Below are positions 41,710-50,567 of a stretch of 61,421 nt of DNA, one piece after another. Source of the stretch: Candidatus Parcubacteria bacterium (GTDB lineage: Bacteria > Patescibacteriota > Microgenomatia > UBA12405); the NCBI GenBank assembly GCA_023443725.1, contig JAEZTF010000002.1, positions 1 through 61,421 on the forward strand. Reading direction: 5' to 3'. A model generated the notes under the pieces. That model did not search any database. It was not told the origin of the DNA and saw nothing but the letters and a program-made list of their open reading frames with translations. The position numbers were made by a program, and so were the translations under genes. Within the stretch, counting starts at the first letter, position 1, and every line of letters starts with the position of its first letter.

Positions 41710-42645
41710 ATGAAATCTAAACCAACAATTTCAGTTGTCATAAATGTCCGAAATGAAGCTGAAGATTTAAAAAAATGTTTAAAGTCAATCAAAGGTTTTG
41801 CTGATGAAGTTGTTATTGTCGATATGAAATCTAGCGATGGAAGTTTGGAAGTTGCCAAAAGTGCCAATGCTAAGGTTTTTTCGTATAAACCAATGAAATT
41901 TGTCGAACCAGCCAGAAACTTTGCCTTATCAAAAGCCACCGGTAAATGGATACTATTACTTGACCCAGATGAATATGTCAACAAAACTCTAAAAAAAGAG
42001 CTAGTTAATATAACTAAAAGAAGCGATGTTGATTTTGTTAGGATTCCTCGACAAAACATGATTTTTGGTAAATGGATCAAACATTCTAACTGTTGGCCTG
42101 ATTATTTAATTCGATTTTTTAAAAATGGTAGCGTCACTTGGCAAAAAGAAATTCATAGTCAACCAGTTACCAAAGGTAATGGTCTAACTTTATTAGATTC
42201 AGATCAATTAGCCATAAAACACAACAACTATACTAGTATTGTTGATTTTATTAATCGAGCTGTTCGTTATAGTTCTATCCAGGCAGACGAATTAAATGCC
42301 CAAGATTATAAACTAAAAATTAGTGACTTTATTCTTAAACCTATTCAAGAATTTAACAGCCGTTTCTTTTTTGCTGAGGGCTACAAAGATGGTCTTCATG
42401 GATTAATTTTTTGTTTACTTCAAGGTTTTGCTATTGGTCTTATTTATATTCGACTTTGGGAAAAACAAGGATCACTAGACAAACCTATACTAAAAGAATC
42501 CTTCGTCTCTGCTTCTCAAGAAGCTAATTTTGAATATGATCATTGGTTTATAAAATTTTATAAACAAGAATGTTCGTCTAATATCTTCAAAAGATTCTTC
42601 ATTCGTTTACGATATACTCTTAACTATCTAACCAAAAATTTTTAA
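41710..42645 (+). CDS. GT2 glycosyltransferase (WaaE/KdtX-like)
   Basis: 311 residues, cytoplasmic, with the start ISVVINVRNEAEDLKKCL, then DEVVIVDMKSSDGS and LLLDPDEYVNKTL holding the metal-binding acidic pair. The later RIPRQNMIFGKWIKHSNCWPD and RLWEKQ near the C-terminus match WaaE-like sugar transferases of surface glycan synthesis. The gene at 43556 shares this layout (GKRVKHGGSYPD, RLWEIQ), so these are paralogues within one locus. Sugar and acceptor unknown. Confidence 0.85.
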   Translation: MKSKPTISVVINVRNEAEDLKKCLKSIKGFADEVVIVDMKSSDGSLEVAKSANAKVFSYKPMKFVEPARNFALSKATGKWILLLDPDEYVNKTLKKELVNITKRSDVDFVRIPRQNMIFGKWIKHSNCWPDYLIRFFKNGSVTWQKEIHSQPVTKGNGLTLLDSDQLAIKHNNYTSIVDFINRAVRYSSIQADELNAQDYKLKISDFILKPIQEFNSRFFFAEGYKDGLHGLIFCLLQGFAIGLIYIRLWEKQGSLDKPILKESFVSASQEANFEYDHWFIKFYKQECSSNIFKRFFIRLRYTLNYLTKNF

Positions 42646-42650
42646 TATTC

Positions 42651-43559
42651 ATGAAGACGGTTGCCATTATTATTCTTAATTGGAAACAACCTCAACTTAC
42701 AGTTGACACTATTGAATCGGTTTTAAAAATTAAAAATACTAATTTTAAATATCAAATAATTTTAGTTGACAACGGTTCTCCAGATCAATCTTTGGAAATT
42801 TTTAAAGCTAGATATCAAAAAAACAAACTAATTAAAATTCTAGAAACCAAATCAAATTTAGGATACGCTGGTGGAAATAATTTTGGTATTAAATATGCTT
42901 TAAAAAATAAATTTGATTATTTAATGTTATTAAATAATGATGTTTTAGTTGATCCTAATTTTTTACAGAATCTCATAAATCAAACAACTAAATATGATCT
43001 TGTTGGACCAAAGATATATTTTGCTCCAGGATATGAATATCATCACGATCGTTATACCGAAAAAGAACGAGGTAAAGTTATTTGGTCTGTTGGTGGTAAA
43101 GTAGATTGGAATAATATTTACGGTAGTAATCTTGGAATAGATGAAGTTGATCATGGTCAATTTGACCTGAAAAATGAACAAATCGATTTCATTAGTGGCT
43201 GTTGTCTTATGGCCAAAAAAGAAGTTTTTCAAAAATTAAAAGGTTTAGACGATCAATATTTTATGTATTTTGAAGATGTTGATTTTTGTCAAAGAGCTAA
43301 ATTAAACAATTTCAAAATGGCTTATATTCCAGAATCTGTAATTTGGCATATCAATTCTGGGTCAACTAAAGGCCCTGGAGATTTACAAAATTATTTTATT
43401 ACTCGTAATCGTCTTTATTTTACTTTTAAATTTGCCAAATTAAGGACCAAATTTGCTGTCTTTCGAGAATCTATTAAGTTTTTATTTAAAACAAAATGGC
43501 AACGTCGAGCTGTTATTGATTTTTATTTAAAAAAATTAAACAAGGGGAGTTGGAAATGA
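42651..43559 (+). CDS. GT2 glycosyltransferase (rhamnosyltransferase/WbbL-like)
   Basis: 302 residues with VAIIILNWKQPQLTVDT, ILVDNGSPDQS, SNLGYAGGNNFGIKYAL, the metal motif LLNNDVLVD and the acceptor-side FEDVDFCQRAKLN. These match the WbbL-like rhamnosyltransferase group. An insertion with YEYHHDRYTEKERGK follows the metal motif. It should act on the cytoplasmic face on a lipid-linked glycan. Its stop overlaps the start of the next gene as ATGA. Confidence 0.87.
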   Translation: MKTVAIIILNWKQPQLTVDTIESVLKIKNTNFKYQIILVDNGSPDQSLEIFKARYQKNKLIKILETKSNLGYAGGNNFGIKYALKNKFDYLMLLNNDVLVDPNFLQNLINQTTKYDLVGPKIYFAPGYEYHHDRYTEKERGKVIWSVGGKVDWNNIYGSNLGIDEVDHGQFDLKNEQIDFISGCCLMAKKEVFQKLKGLDDQYFMYFEDVDFCQRAKLNNFKMAYIPESVIWHINSGSTKGPGDLQNYFITRNRLYFTFKFAKLRTKFAVFRESIKFLFKTKWQRRAVIDFYLKKLNKGSWK

Positions 43560-44335
43560 TTTTAAAAAACCTTTCTGTCATTATTTTGGCCGGTAATGAA
43601 GAAAAGATGATTGTCGATTGTCTTAAATCATGTTTATTTGCTCAAGAAATTATTTTAGTTGCTGCCAACTCTACTGACAATACTGTTAATCTAGCCAAAA
43701 AAACTATCCCTTCAATTAAAATAATTAAAGCCCAAGATGGTTATAATCGTAATTTTTCTAAATGGCGTAATTTAGGTTTGAGTAAAGCCACTAAAGAATG
43801 GGTTTTGTATATAGATTCAGATGAAAGAGTTTTACCTTCTCTACAACAAGAAATAGATAAAACTATTTCCATCAAATCAAAGTTTTCTCATTTTGCTATT
43901 CCTAGAGCTAATTTTTATTTAGGAAAAAGAGTAAAACATGGAGGATCATATCCAGACTTTGTTATTAGACTTTTTAAAAAAGAAAATCTTAAGGAATACC
44001 AAGGAATATTGCATGAACAACCAATCGTTACTGGTCAAATCGGTTATTTAAAGTCTAATCTTTCCCATTTTACTCATCGAGATCTTTCTTCTATGTTGCA
44101 AAAAACTTTAGTTTGGACAGACATGGAAGCTCAAGCTTTATACAACAACCAACACCCTCCAGTTGTTTGGTGGCGTTTTATTAGAATGATGTTAACCAAA
44201 ATTTGGGAAAGATTAATCAAACAACAAATGTGGAAAGATGGTACGGTTGGTTGGATCTCAGTTATTTTTGAGACTTTTGATACTTTTCTAATTTACGCCA
44301 GACTTTGGGAGATTCAACAAAAAAACAAAAAATAA
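43556..44335 (+). CDS. GT2 glycosyltransferase (WaaE/KdtX-like), paralogue
   Basis: 259 residues from ATG 43556, with LSVIILAGNEEKMIVDCLKS, VAANSTDNTVNLAKKT, LYIDSDERVLPSL (metal site) and NFYLGKRVKHGGSYPDFVIR. It is a paralogue of the enzyme at 41710. A GGGGAG stretch 6 bases before the ATG is one of few clear Shine-Dalgarno-like sites here and favours ATG 43556 over the TTG at 43550. It shares ATGA with the previous gene. Confidence 0.87.
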   Translation: MILKNLSVIILAGNEEKMIVDCLKSCLFAQEIILVAANSTDNTVNLAKKTIPSIKIIKAQDGYNRNFSKWRNLGLSKATKEWVLYIDSDERVLPSLQQEIDKTISIKSKFSHFAIPRANFYLGKRVKHGGSYPDFVIRLFKKENLKEYQGILHEQPIVTGQIGYLKSNLSHFTHRDLSSMLQKTLVWTDMEAQALYNNQHPPVVWWRFIRMMLTKIWERLIKQQMWKDGTVGWISVIFETFDTFLIYARLWEIQQKNKK

Positions 44336-44337
44336 TG

Positions 44338-44343
44338 TATTAT
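44338..44343 (+). promoter_or_regulatory. -10 box of the GT4 gene
   Basis: TATTAT with a TG just upstream, followed by 7 bases and the ATG at 44351; near-leaderless. Confidence 0.4.
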
Positions 44344-44350
44344 TAGATTA

Positions 44351-45532
44351 ATGCACAAACGAGTTGCTATATACGATCCTTATTTAGATACTCTTGGAGG
44401 TGGAGAAAGATACTGTCTTACAGTAGCCGAAGTATTACTCAACAAAGGTTATCAAGTCGATTTATTTTGGTCTGGAGACAAAAGTTTAATTGAAAAAGCC
44501 GAAAAAAGATTTTCTTTAAATTTAACTGATTTAAAAATAGTTCCTGATATTTTCCAAATTAAACCTCAAAAATTAGAGTTAATTGAGGAAAGTCGTATTT
44601 TTTCAAAATTTATTACCAAAGTTCTAGACCCTCAAAGAGTCAAACTAAAACTCAAAAAAACTTATCAAAAAATAAAAACTACTAATAAATATGATATTAT
44701 TTTTTACCTAAGTGATGGCAGTATTCCATTTTTATTTGCCAAAAAGAATTTTCTTCACATTCAAGTACCTTTTACAAAAAGTTCAAGTTATTTTAAAAAT
44801 GTTTTAGAAAAACCAAAACTTAAACTTATATCCAATGTCATTTGTAATTCTCAGTTTACTTCTCGTTTCCAAACTGGTGATTTAAAAAGTAAGACTTTAG
44901 TTTTATATCCTCCAGTAGATGTCGATAAGTTTAAAGTATCACCTCGTAAGGAAAATATAATTCTTTCGGTTGGTCGATTTGACAATATTCTCAATGCCAA
45001 AAAACAAGACGTTTTAATAGATGCTTTTGCAAATTTAGTCAAAAATTACAATTTAAGAGATTGGAAATTAGTATTAGCTGGTGGCAGTTTACTTGATCCA
45101 AATAAAAATGTTTATTTAAAATGTCTTTTAGAAAAATCGAAAGATTTACCTGTTAATTTTTTAATTAATCCACCATTTACTGAATTACAAAAGATTTATT
45201 CAGAATCTAAAATATATTGGCATGCTGCTGGGTTTGAAGTTGATGAAAATCAACATCCAGAAAACACCGAACATTTTGGTATAACCATAGTTGAAGCAAT
45301 GGCCTCAGGGTTGGTTCCTGTAGTAGTCGCCAAAGGCGGTATTCCTGAAATAGTTGAGAATGGTGTTAATGGATTCTTATGGAATTCATTAGATGAACTA
45401 GTCAAAAAAACTAAAAAACTTATTGATGATCCAGAAACTTTAAAACTTATGTCTCAACAATCAATTATCAATTGTCGATCTTTTTCAAAAGAAAATTTTG
45501 AAAAACGTCTTTTAGCAATCATCGAAAACTAG
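44351..45532 (+). CDS. GT4 glycosyltransferase (ALG11-like mannosyltransferase type)
   Basis: 393 residues, GT-B fold. The N-terminal domain starts RVAIYDPYLDTLGGGERYCLT, where GGGER is the donor-side glycine loop seen in ALG11-like enzymes. The C-terminal domain has ILSVGRFDNILNAKKQ and the E-x7-E motif in EHFGITIVEAMASG, followed by VVAKGGIPEIV. It is the only GT4 in the window and is cytoplasmic. It probably extends a lipid-linked glycan; a mannose specificity is only suggested by the resemblance. Confidence 0.9.
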   Translation: MHKRVAIYDPYLDTLGGGERYCLTVAEVLLNKGYQVDLFWSGDKSLIEKAEKRFSLNLTDLKIVPDIFQIKPQKLELIEESRIFSKFITKVLDPQRVKLKLKKTYQKIKTTNKYDIIFYLSDGSIPFLFAKKNFLHIQVPFTKSSSYFKNVLEKPKLKLISNVICNSQFTSRFQTGDLKSKTLVLYPPVDVDKFKVSPRKENIILSVGRFDNILNAKKQDVLIDAFANLVKNYNLRDWKLVLAGGSLLDPNKNVYLKCLLEKSKDLPVNFLINPPFTELQKIYSESKIYWHAAGFEVDENQHPENTEHFGITIVEAMASGLVPVVVAKGGIPEIVENGVNGFLWNSLDELVKKTKKLIDDPETLKLMSQQSIINCRSFSKENFEKRLLAIIEN

Positions 45533-45533
45533 T

Positions 45534-46406
45534 ATGAAGATTTCTGTTATTGTTACCAATTGGAACGGTAAAAAACTCCTTGAAAAAAACTTAGAAGCTA
45601 TCATTAAGCTAAGTCCAGAAGCAGAAGAAATAATTTTCACTGACGATGCATCCCAAGATGATAGTGTTGAATATGTTAAAAAACTTCAAAAAAAATATAA
45701 AAAATTAAAAATAATTCATCATCAAAAAAACCAAGGGTTTGGAGAAAACTCAAATTATGCCGTCAAACAAGCAAAAGGGGATTTGGTTGTTCTTTTAAAC
45801 AATGATATTTATCCTCACCCAAAATATATCACCAATAGTCTAAAACATTTTGAAGACAGCAATGTTTTTGGTGTTGGTTTTGCCGAACTTGGTCACGAAA
45901 ATTGGGCCCGTATATTTTGGAAAGATGGTTATCTTCAACATGAACCAGGAATTGATAATCAGAAACCTCATATTTCAGGATGGGTTTCAGGAGGTAGTTC
46001 AATCATTCGAAAAAGTTTATTTGAAAAATTAGGTGGTTTTGACGCAGTTTATCAACCATTTTATTCAGAAGACCTCGATCTAGGCTACCGTGCTTGGAAA
46101 TCTGGTTACACTTTATTATGGGAACCAACAAGTGTAGTCGAACACCATCATGAAACTACTATGTCCAAATTTTCAGTAAATTTTCTAAATTATGTTAAGG
46201 AAAGAAATCGTCTTCTTAACACTTGGCGTAATATTACTGATCCTCAATTATTATCTCTAAATAAGATAGCTCTTGTTGGTAGGGTAATGTCTGGACCAAA
46301 TTATATAAAAATAATTCTAGCCGCCAAAAGACAACTTAAAAAATCCTTACCACCTATTGTTTTTCCCAAACTCACCGATCAAGAAATTTTTCAAAAGTTT
46401 CAATGA
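45534..46406 (+). CDS. GT2 glycosyltransferase
   Basis: 290 residues, starting 1 base after the GT4 gene. ISVIVTNWNGKKLLEKNLEA, FTDDASQDDS, KNQGFGENSNYAVKQA, the metal motif LLNNDIYPH and YSEDLDLGYRAWKSG are all as in WbbL-like and related GT2 enzymes. GGSSIIRKSLFEKLGGFD precedes the last motif as expected. It is cytoplasmic, with no membrane segment, and ends ATGA shared with the next gene. Confidence 0.87.
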   Translation: MKISVIVTNWNGKKLLEKNLEAIIKLSPEAEEIIFTDDASQDDSVEYVKKLQKKYKKLKIIHHQKNQGFGENSNYAVKQAKGDLVVLLNNDIYPHPKYITNSLKHFEDSNVFGVGFAELGHENWARIFWKDGYLQHEPGIDNQKPHISGWVSGGSSIIRKSLFEKLGGFDAVYQPFYSEDLDLGYRAWKSGYTLLWEPTSVVEHHHETTMSKFSVNFLNYVKERNRLLNTWRNITDPQLLSLNKIALVGRVMSGPNYIKIILAAKRQLKKSLPPIVFPKLTDQEIFQKFQ

Positions 46407-46873
46407 ATAGAAAAAAATTTTTAATTAGGTTTGGGGTAATTTATTTAATTATTTCCGGTACAATTTTTTTTGGTCTAAAATTTTATTCTCATAAAAAATT
46501 TAACGAGCAATCTTTAAATCAATTAATCACTGGTAAATCAAAATATCGAGATATTACTGATAATTTATGTAAATTCCAAATTTTAGGAGAACCAAAAGTT
46601 GGTAAGGATTATATAAAAGTAAATTTTTGGTGTAATGATGCATCAAAAGCCAGAAGTACTTTTTCTCTTGTAGCTTTTAAAAATAAAACCGCCAACGGTA
46701 TTCTTCAAGAATATGCCAGAATTATTGGTTTTGATTACAATATTATTAAAGATAAAAAATGGTTTTGTACTTTAAATGATCAAGAAATTGATTCAAAAGT
46801 AGGAGAAACAATCGTTCCTTTAGCTAGTACTATTGATTGTTTTGAAACTAAAGGATTACCAAAACATGATTAA
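46403..46873 (+). CDS. Small membrane-anchored protein, function unknown
   Basis: 156 residues with one N-terminal membrane segment (about 8-26) and an extracytoplasmic domain with four cysteines (NLCKFQ, FWCNDA, KWFCTL, TIDCFE), enough for two disulfides. No family was recognised. It lies between a GT2 gene and a GT-C gene and overlaps both, so it belongs to the glycan transcript. The thioredoxin-like protein at 25427 could help form its disulfides; this is speculation. Confidence 0.7.
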   Translation: MNRKKFLIRFGVIYLIISGTIFFGLKFYSHKKFNEQSLNQLITGKSKYRDITDNLCKFQILGEPKVGKDYIKVNFWCNDASKARSTFSLVAFKNKTANGILQEYARIIGFDYNIIKDKKWFCTLNDQEIDSKVGETIVPLASTIDCFETKGLPKHD

Positions 46874-48266
46874 AAAAATTTTAAAAGTAATAATTATTCT
46901 TGCCATAACTTTTTTAGCCTTAATTTTAAGAAAAAAAAATTACGCAGAAATTCCTATAGCCGGCCAATCAACTGATGAATATAGTTATTCTTGGGTTGGT
47001 TTATCACTATTCAAAACTGGTGTACCAGTTGGTATTTCTGGACTACCTGGATACGAACATCAATCTTATCACTATATTAATATAGATCGTTTCATGCAAT
47101 TTTTACCTAGTGACCCATTGACAATTAATTATCCTTGGATGGATCATCCGCCATTATTAGGATTAATTACAGGTGGTTATGCTTATCTTAAAGGTGCCGA
47201 TGTTTTTGAAGATACCATTACTGTTTTCATTAGAAAACCAATTATTTTAATTAGTACTATTTCAGTTCTATTAGTTATGGTATATTGTTGGCTTAATTTT
47301 AGCTTTTTAACTGCTGTTATCAGTGGTTTAATTTATGGAACTGCTCCTTTAGTTGTTTTAAGTGGTCGTATGATTCAAGCCGAAAACGCCATCATTCCTT
47401 GTTTTCTTTTGGTAATGATCGCCATGAGTTTGTTTATTAAAAAGAAAAAAGATGTTTGGCTTATAATAGCCTCTATCTTTGCTGGAATTGCTACTCTTTT
47501 TAAATTAACCGGAATAGTTTGTTATCTTTTTATCTTTTTTGCTTTATTAAAAAAACATCAGCATTTAAATAAAGCTTTTTTAAATGATTTACTTTTCTTT
47601 TTAGCCATTAGTTTACCAATCAGCTTTCTTTTCGTTATTTATGGATCCGTTTATGGATTAACCAATTTCAAAAACATTTTGTTTTCCAATGCTACTCGTT
47701 TTTATGGTATTGGACCAAATTTAATACTAGAACTAATTAGAAATCAAAGATTAACTCAACATAAATTTTTACCCGAAGTTTGGGTAATTTCTGGTTGGTT
47801 GATTACTTTAGCGTATATTATCAAAAATCCTAAATCAATTATTGATCAAATACCATTAATGGCCATATTTTCTTACCTAATTGTTTACATTTTCTTTGGT
47901 AGTCAACCTTATGGTTGGTATACTTTTATTTTTTGGCCAATATTAATTATTATTTTATCTAGATTTCTTGTTTTAGGATTTGAAAAAAGAGAGAATTTAA
48001 TTTCTGTCTTTTTATTTTCTATTATGATTTTCGGAGCTAACATCGCTAGACTTTTAGGTATTTTTGAGTTTCAACCATATGCTTCTATTTGGCGTTTTGG
48101 AGTGTCGGGAATTTTATTTTTATTAATTTCTTTTTCAATTTTAAAATTGAAATCAAAAGTTTTAATTAAAGTTTTACTATCTGTTTTATGGTTAGCCATG
48201 ATTTATACCAATTTAAAGTATCTAAATATTATCAATATAGATTTCTGGTGGAATAATTTATCTTAA
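46866..48266 (+). CDS. GT39-like membrane glycosyltransferase
   Basis: 466 residues from ATG 46866, with about ten membrane segments. The first outer loop has GQSTDEYSYSWVGLSLFKTG, with Asp-Glu where ArnT/PMT-like enzymes have their base, then INYPWMDHPPLLGLITGG, matching the D.x.P pattern. The C-terminus ends after the last membrane segment without a soluble domain, unlike most paralogues here. It overlaps the facing gene by 4 bases, stop to stop, and no terminator was seen. Confidence 0.8.
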   Translation: MIKKILKVIIILAITFLALILRKKNYAEIPIAGQSTDEYSYSWVGLSLFKTGVPVGISGLPGYEHQSYHYINIDRFMQFLPSDPLTINYPWMDHPPLLGLITGGYAYLKGADVFEDTITVFIRKPIILISTISVLLVMVYCWLNFSFLTAVISGLIYGTAPLVVLSGRMIQAENAIIPCFLLVMIAMSLFIKKKKDVWLIIASIFAGIATLFKLTGIVCYLFIFFALLKKHQHLNKAFLNDLLFFLAISLPISFLFVIYGSVYGLTNFKNILFSNATRFYGIGPNLILELIRNQRLTQHKFLPEVWVISGWLITLAYIIKNPKSIIDQIPLMAIFSYLIVYIFFGSQPYGWYTFIFWPILIIILSRFLVLGFEKRENLISVFLFSIMIFGANIARLLGIFEFQPYASIWRFGVSGILFLLISFSILKLKSKVLIKVLLSVLWLAMIYTNLKYLNIINIDFWWNNLS

Positions 48267-49855
48267 TTTATTGTTTTGTATATCAAAAATTGAGGTTCAC
48301 CGTCTGGTTTGTAAATTGTCGTTAGCAACTCTAATTTATCAAAATTATCACCAGCCTTAGGATTAGAAATTGAAACTACATATAAACTATTTTTTTCAAC
48401 TAATTCTTTATTCCAGTCAATATCTCGTGTCCAATATTTTTTTATCTTATTAAGATTGTAATCCTTTTCTTGCATATCCTTTGCTTCAAAAGCCCCAAAA
48501 TAACCAAAATATAATTCAGGTAAACCAGAATATTGACCAGTATTGCCAAACCTAGACTCCATAATTATTTTTTCATATTTACTTTCTATTGGTTTGATAT
48601 ATTCCCAAGCTTGTTTATAACCATATTGATAATTATCGCCAGATATTTTTGGAAAATGATTATAATAGGCAATTCCAAAATAACCAAAGTTGATTAATAT
48701 TCCAATAGTTAAAACAGTAAATATCTTTTTATTTTTATCAAAAATCACCAAAAGACCACCAGCCATTATCAATATAGTTGGGATAATAAAAGCCAAATTT
48801 CTAACCGATGCCGGTTCTCCCCAAGTCAAAGAGGGAACTATTGGACATAGCAACCACCAAGTCAAAAACCAATTCAAATATTTTCCAAAAATTAGTCTCA
48901 TATTAAAAAGACCAACAAACAGTAGAGGAGCAGTAAAAACCAAAAACCAGCCAAAGTTAAATGGTTCATTTTTAGGAAATAAATCCATTCCTTTTCCAAA
49001 AGAAAAGTCCAAACTAAGATAATCAAAATATCTATAGACCGGATCGGCTGAAACTTTTACTATTTTTTTAAATAGATTATCATTACTACTTTTTAAATAA
49101 TCCTGGATAGACGCTTGTTGAAACCATATTTGAGAGGAGGCTCTATTAAAAGGATCTTTCCTGGAAACATTTATAAAATCAAGAAAAATTGGCAGGATTA
49201 CCAAACATGTTGTTATCCATAACAAAAACCATTTTCTTAGCTTAATTTCTTTACGTAAAAGCCATGGCATTAATACCAATACTAAAGGCACTAACCCTTT
49301 TTGTGTATGATAAGCCCAAATAGAAAAACCCAAGAACAAACCAGAAATTATTAAATACCACTGTTTTTGATTTTTTCTAAATAAAAATAAAACATAAATT
49401 CCTAAAGATACTAATATCATTGCCAGATTAGCTTCATAAGCCATTCTAGAAGCAAAAACAGCTTTTGGATTTAAAGCCAGTAAAGTTGCCGACATCAATC
49501 CTAGTTTTTCATTTTTAAAAAACTTACCCATCAAACCAATCATTAAAATTCCTAAAGTTCCTACAAAAGCAGACAAGAATCTAACTCCATATTCATTGTT
49601 TCCAAAAATCCAATTGAAAGGCATATTTAAATAGGCATAAAGAGGCGCTTTATAATCACGATGTGATTTAAACGACAAGGGCCATTTAATTCCATAGCCA
49701 TCTTTACCTGTAGTTCTCAAAGAATAACTATCAAAAGCAATTGAAATTTCATCATTTCCAATATGAGGAGGGTTTTTATCGAGTCCTATCATTCTCAATA
49801 ATCCTCCTATCAAAACTATTACCCCCAACCAAATCCAAAAATATTTTTTAATCAT
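48263..49855 (-). CDS. GT39-like membrane glycosyltransferase (tandem family type)
   Basis: 530 residues with about ten membrane segments and a soluble C-terminal part. The first outer loop has GNDEISIAFDSYSLRTTGKD, then SHRDYKAPLYAYLNMP and GVRFLSAFVG, the pattern shared with the genes from 52620 to the right edge. The acidic pair DE and the second loop D-Y-K are present. It is on the minus strand, downstream of a short membrane gene whose stop it overlaps as ATGA, so the two are read together. Confidence 0.82.
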   Translation of the reverse strand: MIKKYFWIWLGVIVLIGGLLRMIGLDKNPPHIGNDEISIAFDSYSLRTTGKDGYGIKWPLSFKSHRDYKAPLYAYLNMPFNWIFGNNEYGVRFLSAFVGTLGILMIGLMGKFFKNEKLGLMSATLLALNPKAVFASRMAYEANLAMILVSLGIYVLFLFRKNQKQWYLIISGLFLGFSIWAYHTQKGLVPLVLVLMPWLLRKEIKLRKWFLLWITTCLVILPIFLDFINVSRKDPFNRASSQIWFQQASIQDYLKSSNDNLFKKIVKVSADPVYRYFDYLSLDFSFGKGMDLFPKNEPFNFGWFLVFTAPLLFVGLFNMRLIFGKYLNWFLTWWLLCPIVPSLTWGEPASVRNLAFIIPTILIMAGGLLVIFDKNKKIFTVLTIGILINFGYFGIAYYNHFPKISGDNYQYGYKQAWEYIKPIESKYEKIIMESRFGNTGQYSGLPELYFGYFGAFEAKDMQEKDYNLNKIKKYWTRDIDWNKELVEKNSLYVVSISNPKAGDNFDKLELLTTIYKPDGEPQFLIYKTIN

Positions 49856-50523
49856 TTCAAAAAGATATCAATTAATAACAAAACAAACCAAATCCAAGTT
49901 CTACTTTTAAAATACTCACTCTTTATTCCAAACAAAATTAAGTAAATAACCGAAGGAATGGCTATATAAGCAGCCATAGAACTATCCCCAATTACTCTCA
50001 ATGCTGCAGTAAAAATCACCAATAAAAACCAACCTATTACCCAATAGTTTTGTTTTTTCTTAATAGAGTCGATCAATCCCAAAGAAAATAAATAAAAACC
50101 GGAAAATCCTAGCAATCTTATCCAAAAAGACGGCGAAATTTCTTTCAAAAAATTATTAAACCATGGCAGTAATAATAAATATTGGCCATAAAATATTTTT
50201 CTTATCGAATATGGAATAATTAATCCTTCGTTATAGTAACGATTTATAGATGCAGAAATACCAGGATAACCCAAAAAAGATTGTTCCCAATCAAAACTAA
50301 CAAGTGAATTACTGGTTTTAAAAGCCAATAGTCTGTTTAAATATAAAACCAAAATCACCAAAAACGGAAACACTAACCACTTATATTTTTTTAATCTCCA
50401 AAAAACTAACCAAAAAAATAACATCGCCAATGTCACCCAAATAGGAATTTCCACTATCCTACGACATAAAACAGAAAAACACAATGTCGTCAACAAAAAT
50501 ATCAAGTTTTTTACATTAATCAT
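49852..50523 (-). CDS. Short GT-C-like membrane protein lacking the catalytic N-terminus
   Basis: About 223 residues with six or seven membrane segments. No DE or D.K.P motif of GT-C enzymes is present. From about residue 60 on, the layout (hydrophobic stretch, loop with RKIFYGQYLLLLPWFNNFLK, then EISP, then more membrane segments) matches the region after the catalytic part of the neighbouring GT-C enzymes (YNKI...FFQNYLEAISP). It therefore looks like a GT-C protein without its front half. ATG 50523 is used because the two starts upstream overlap the -10 box. It overlaps the full-length gene at 49855. Confidence 0.65.
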   Translation of the reverse strand: MINVKNLIFLLTTLCFSVLCRRIVEIPIWVTLAMLFFWLVFWRLKKYKWLVFPFLVILVLYLNRLLAFKTSNSLVSFDWEQSFLGYPGISASINRYYNEGLIIPYSIRKIFYGQYLLLLPWFNNFLKEISPSFWIRLLGFSGFYLFSLGLIDSIKKKQNYWVIGWFLLVIFTAALRVIGDSSMAAYIAIPSVIYLILFGIKSEYFKSRTWIWFVLLLIDIFLK

Positions 50524-50530
50524 CTTTTTC

Positions 50531-50538
50531 ATTATAAT
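50531..50538. promoter_or_regulatory. Palindromic -10 box between divergent glycan genes
   Basis: ATTATAAT is its own reverse complement. On the minus strand TATAAT is followed by 7 bases and ATG 50523. On the plus strand TATAAT lies 29 bases before ATG 50568, giving a leader of about 23 bases. Confidence 0.5.
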
Positions 50539-50567
50539 CAATCTAGTTTAAATCTATCTGATTTTTT

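Noticed and set aside
41697..42080. 127-codon minus-strand frame opposite a GT2 gene
   Set aside because: Antisense shadow of the well-supported enzyme at 41710, with no family likeness.
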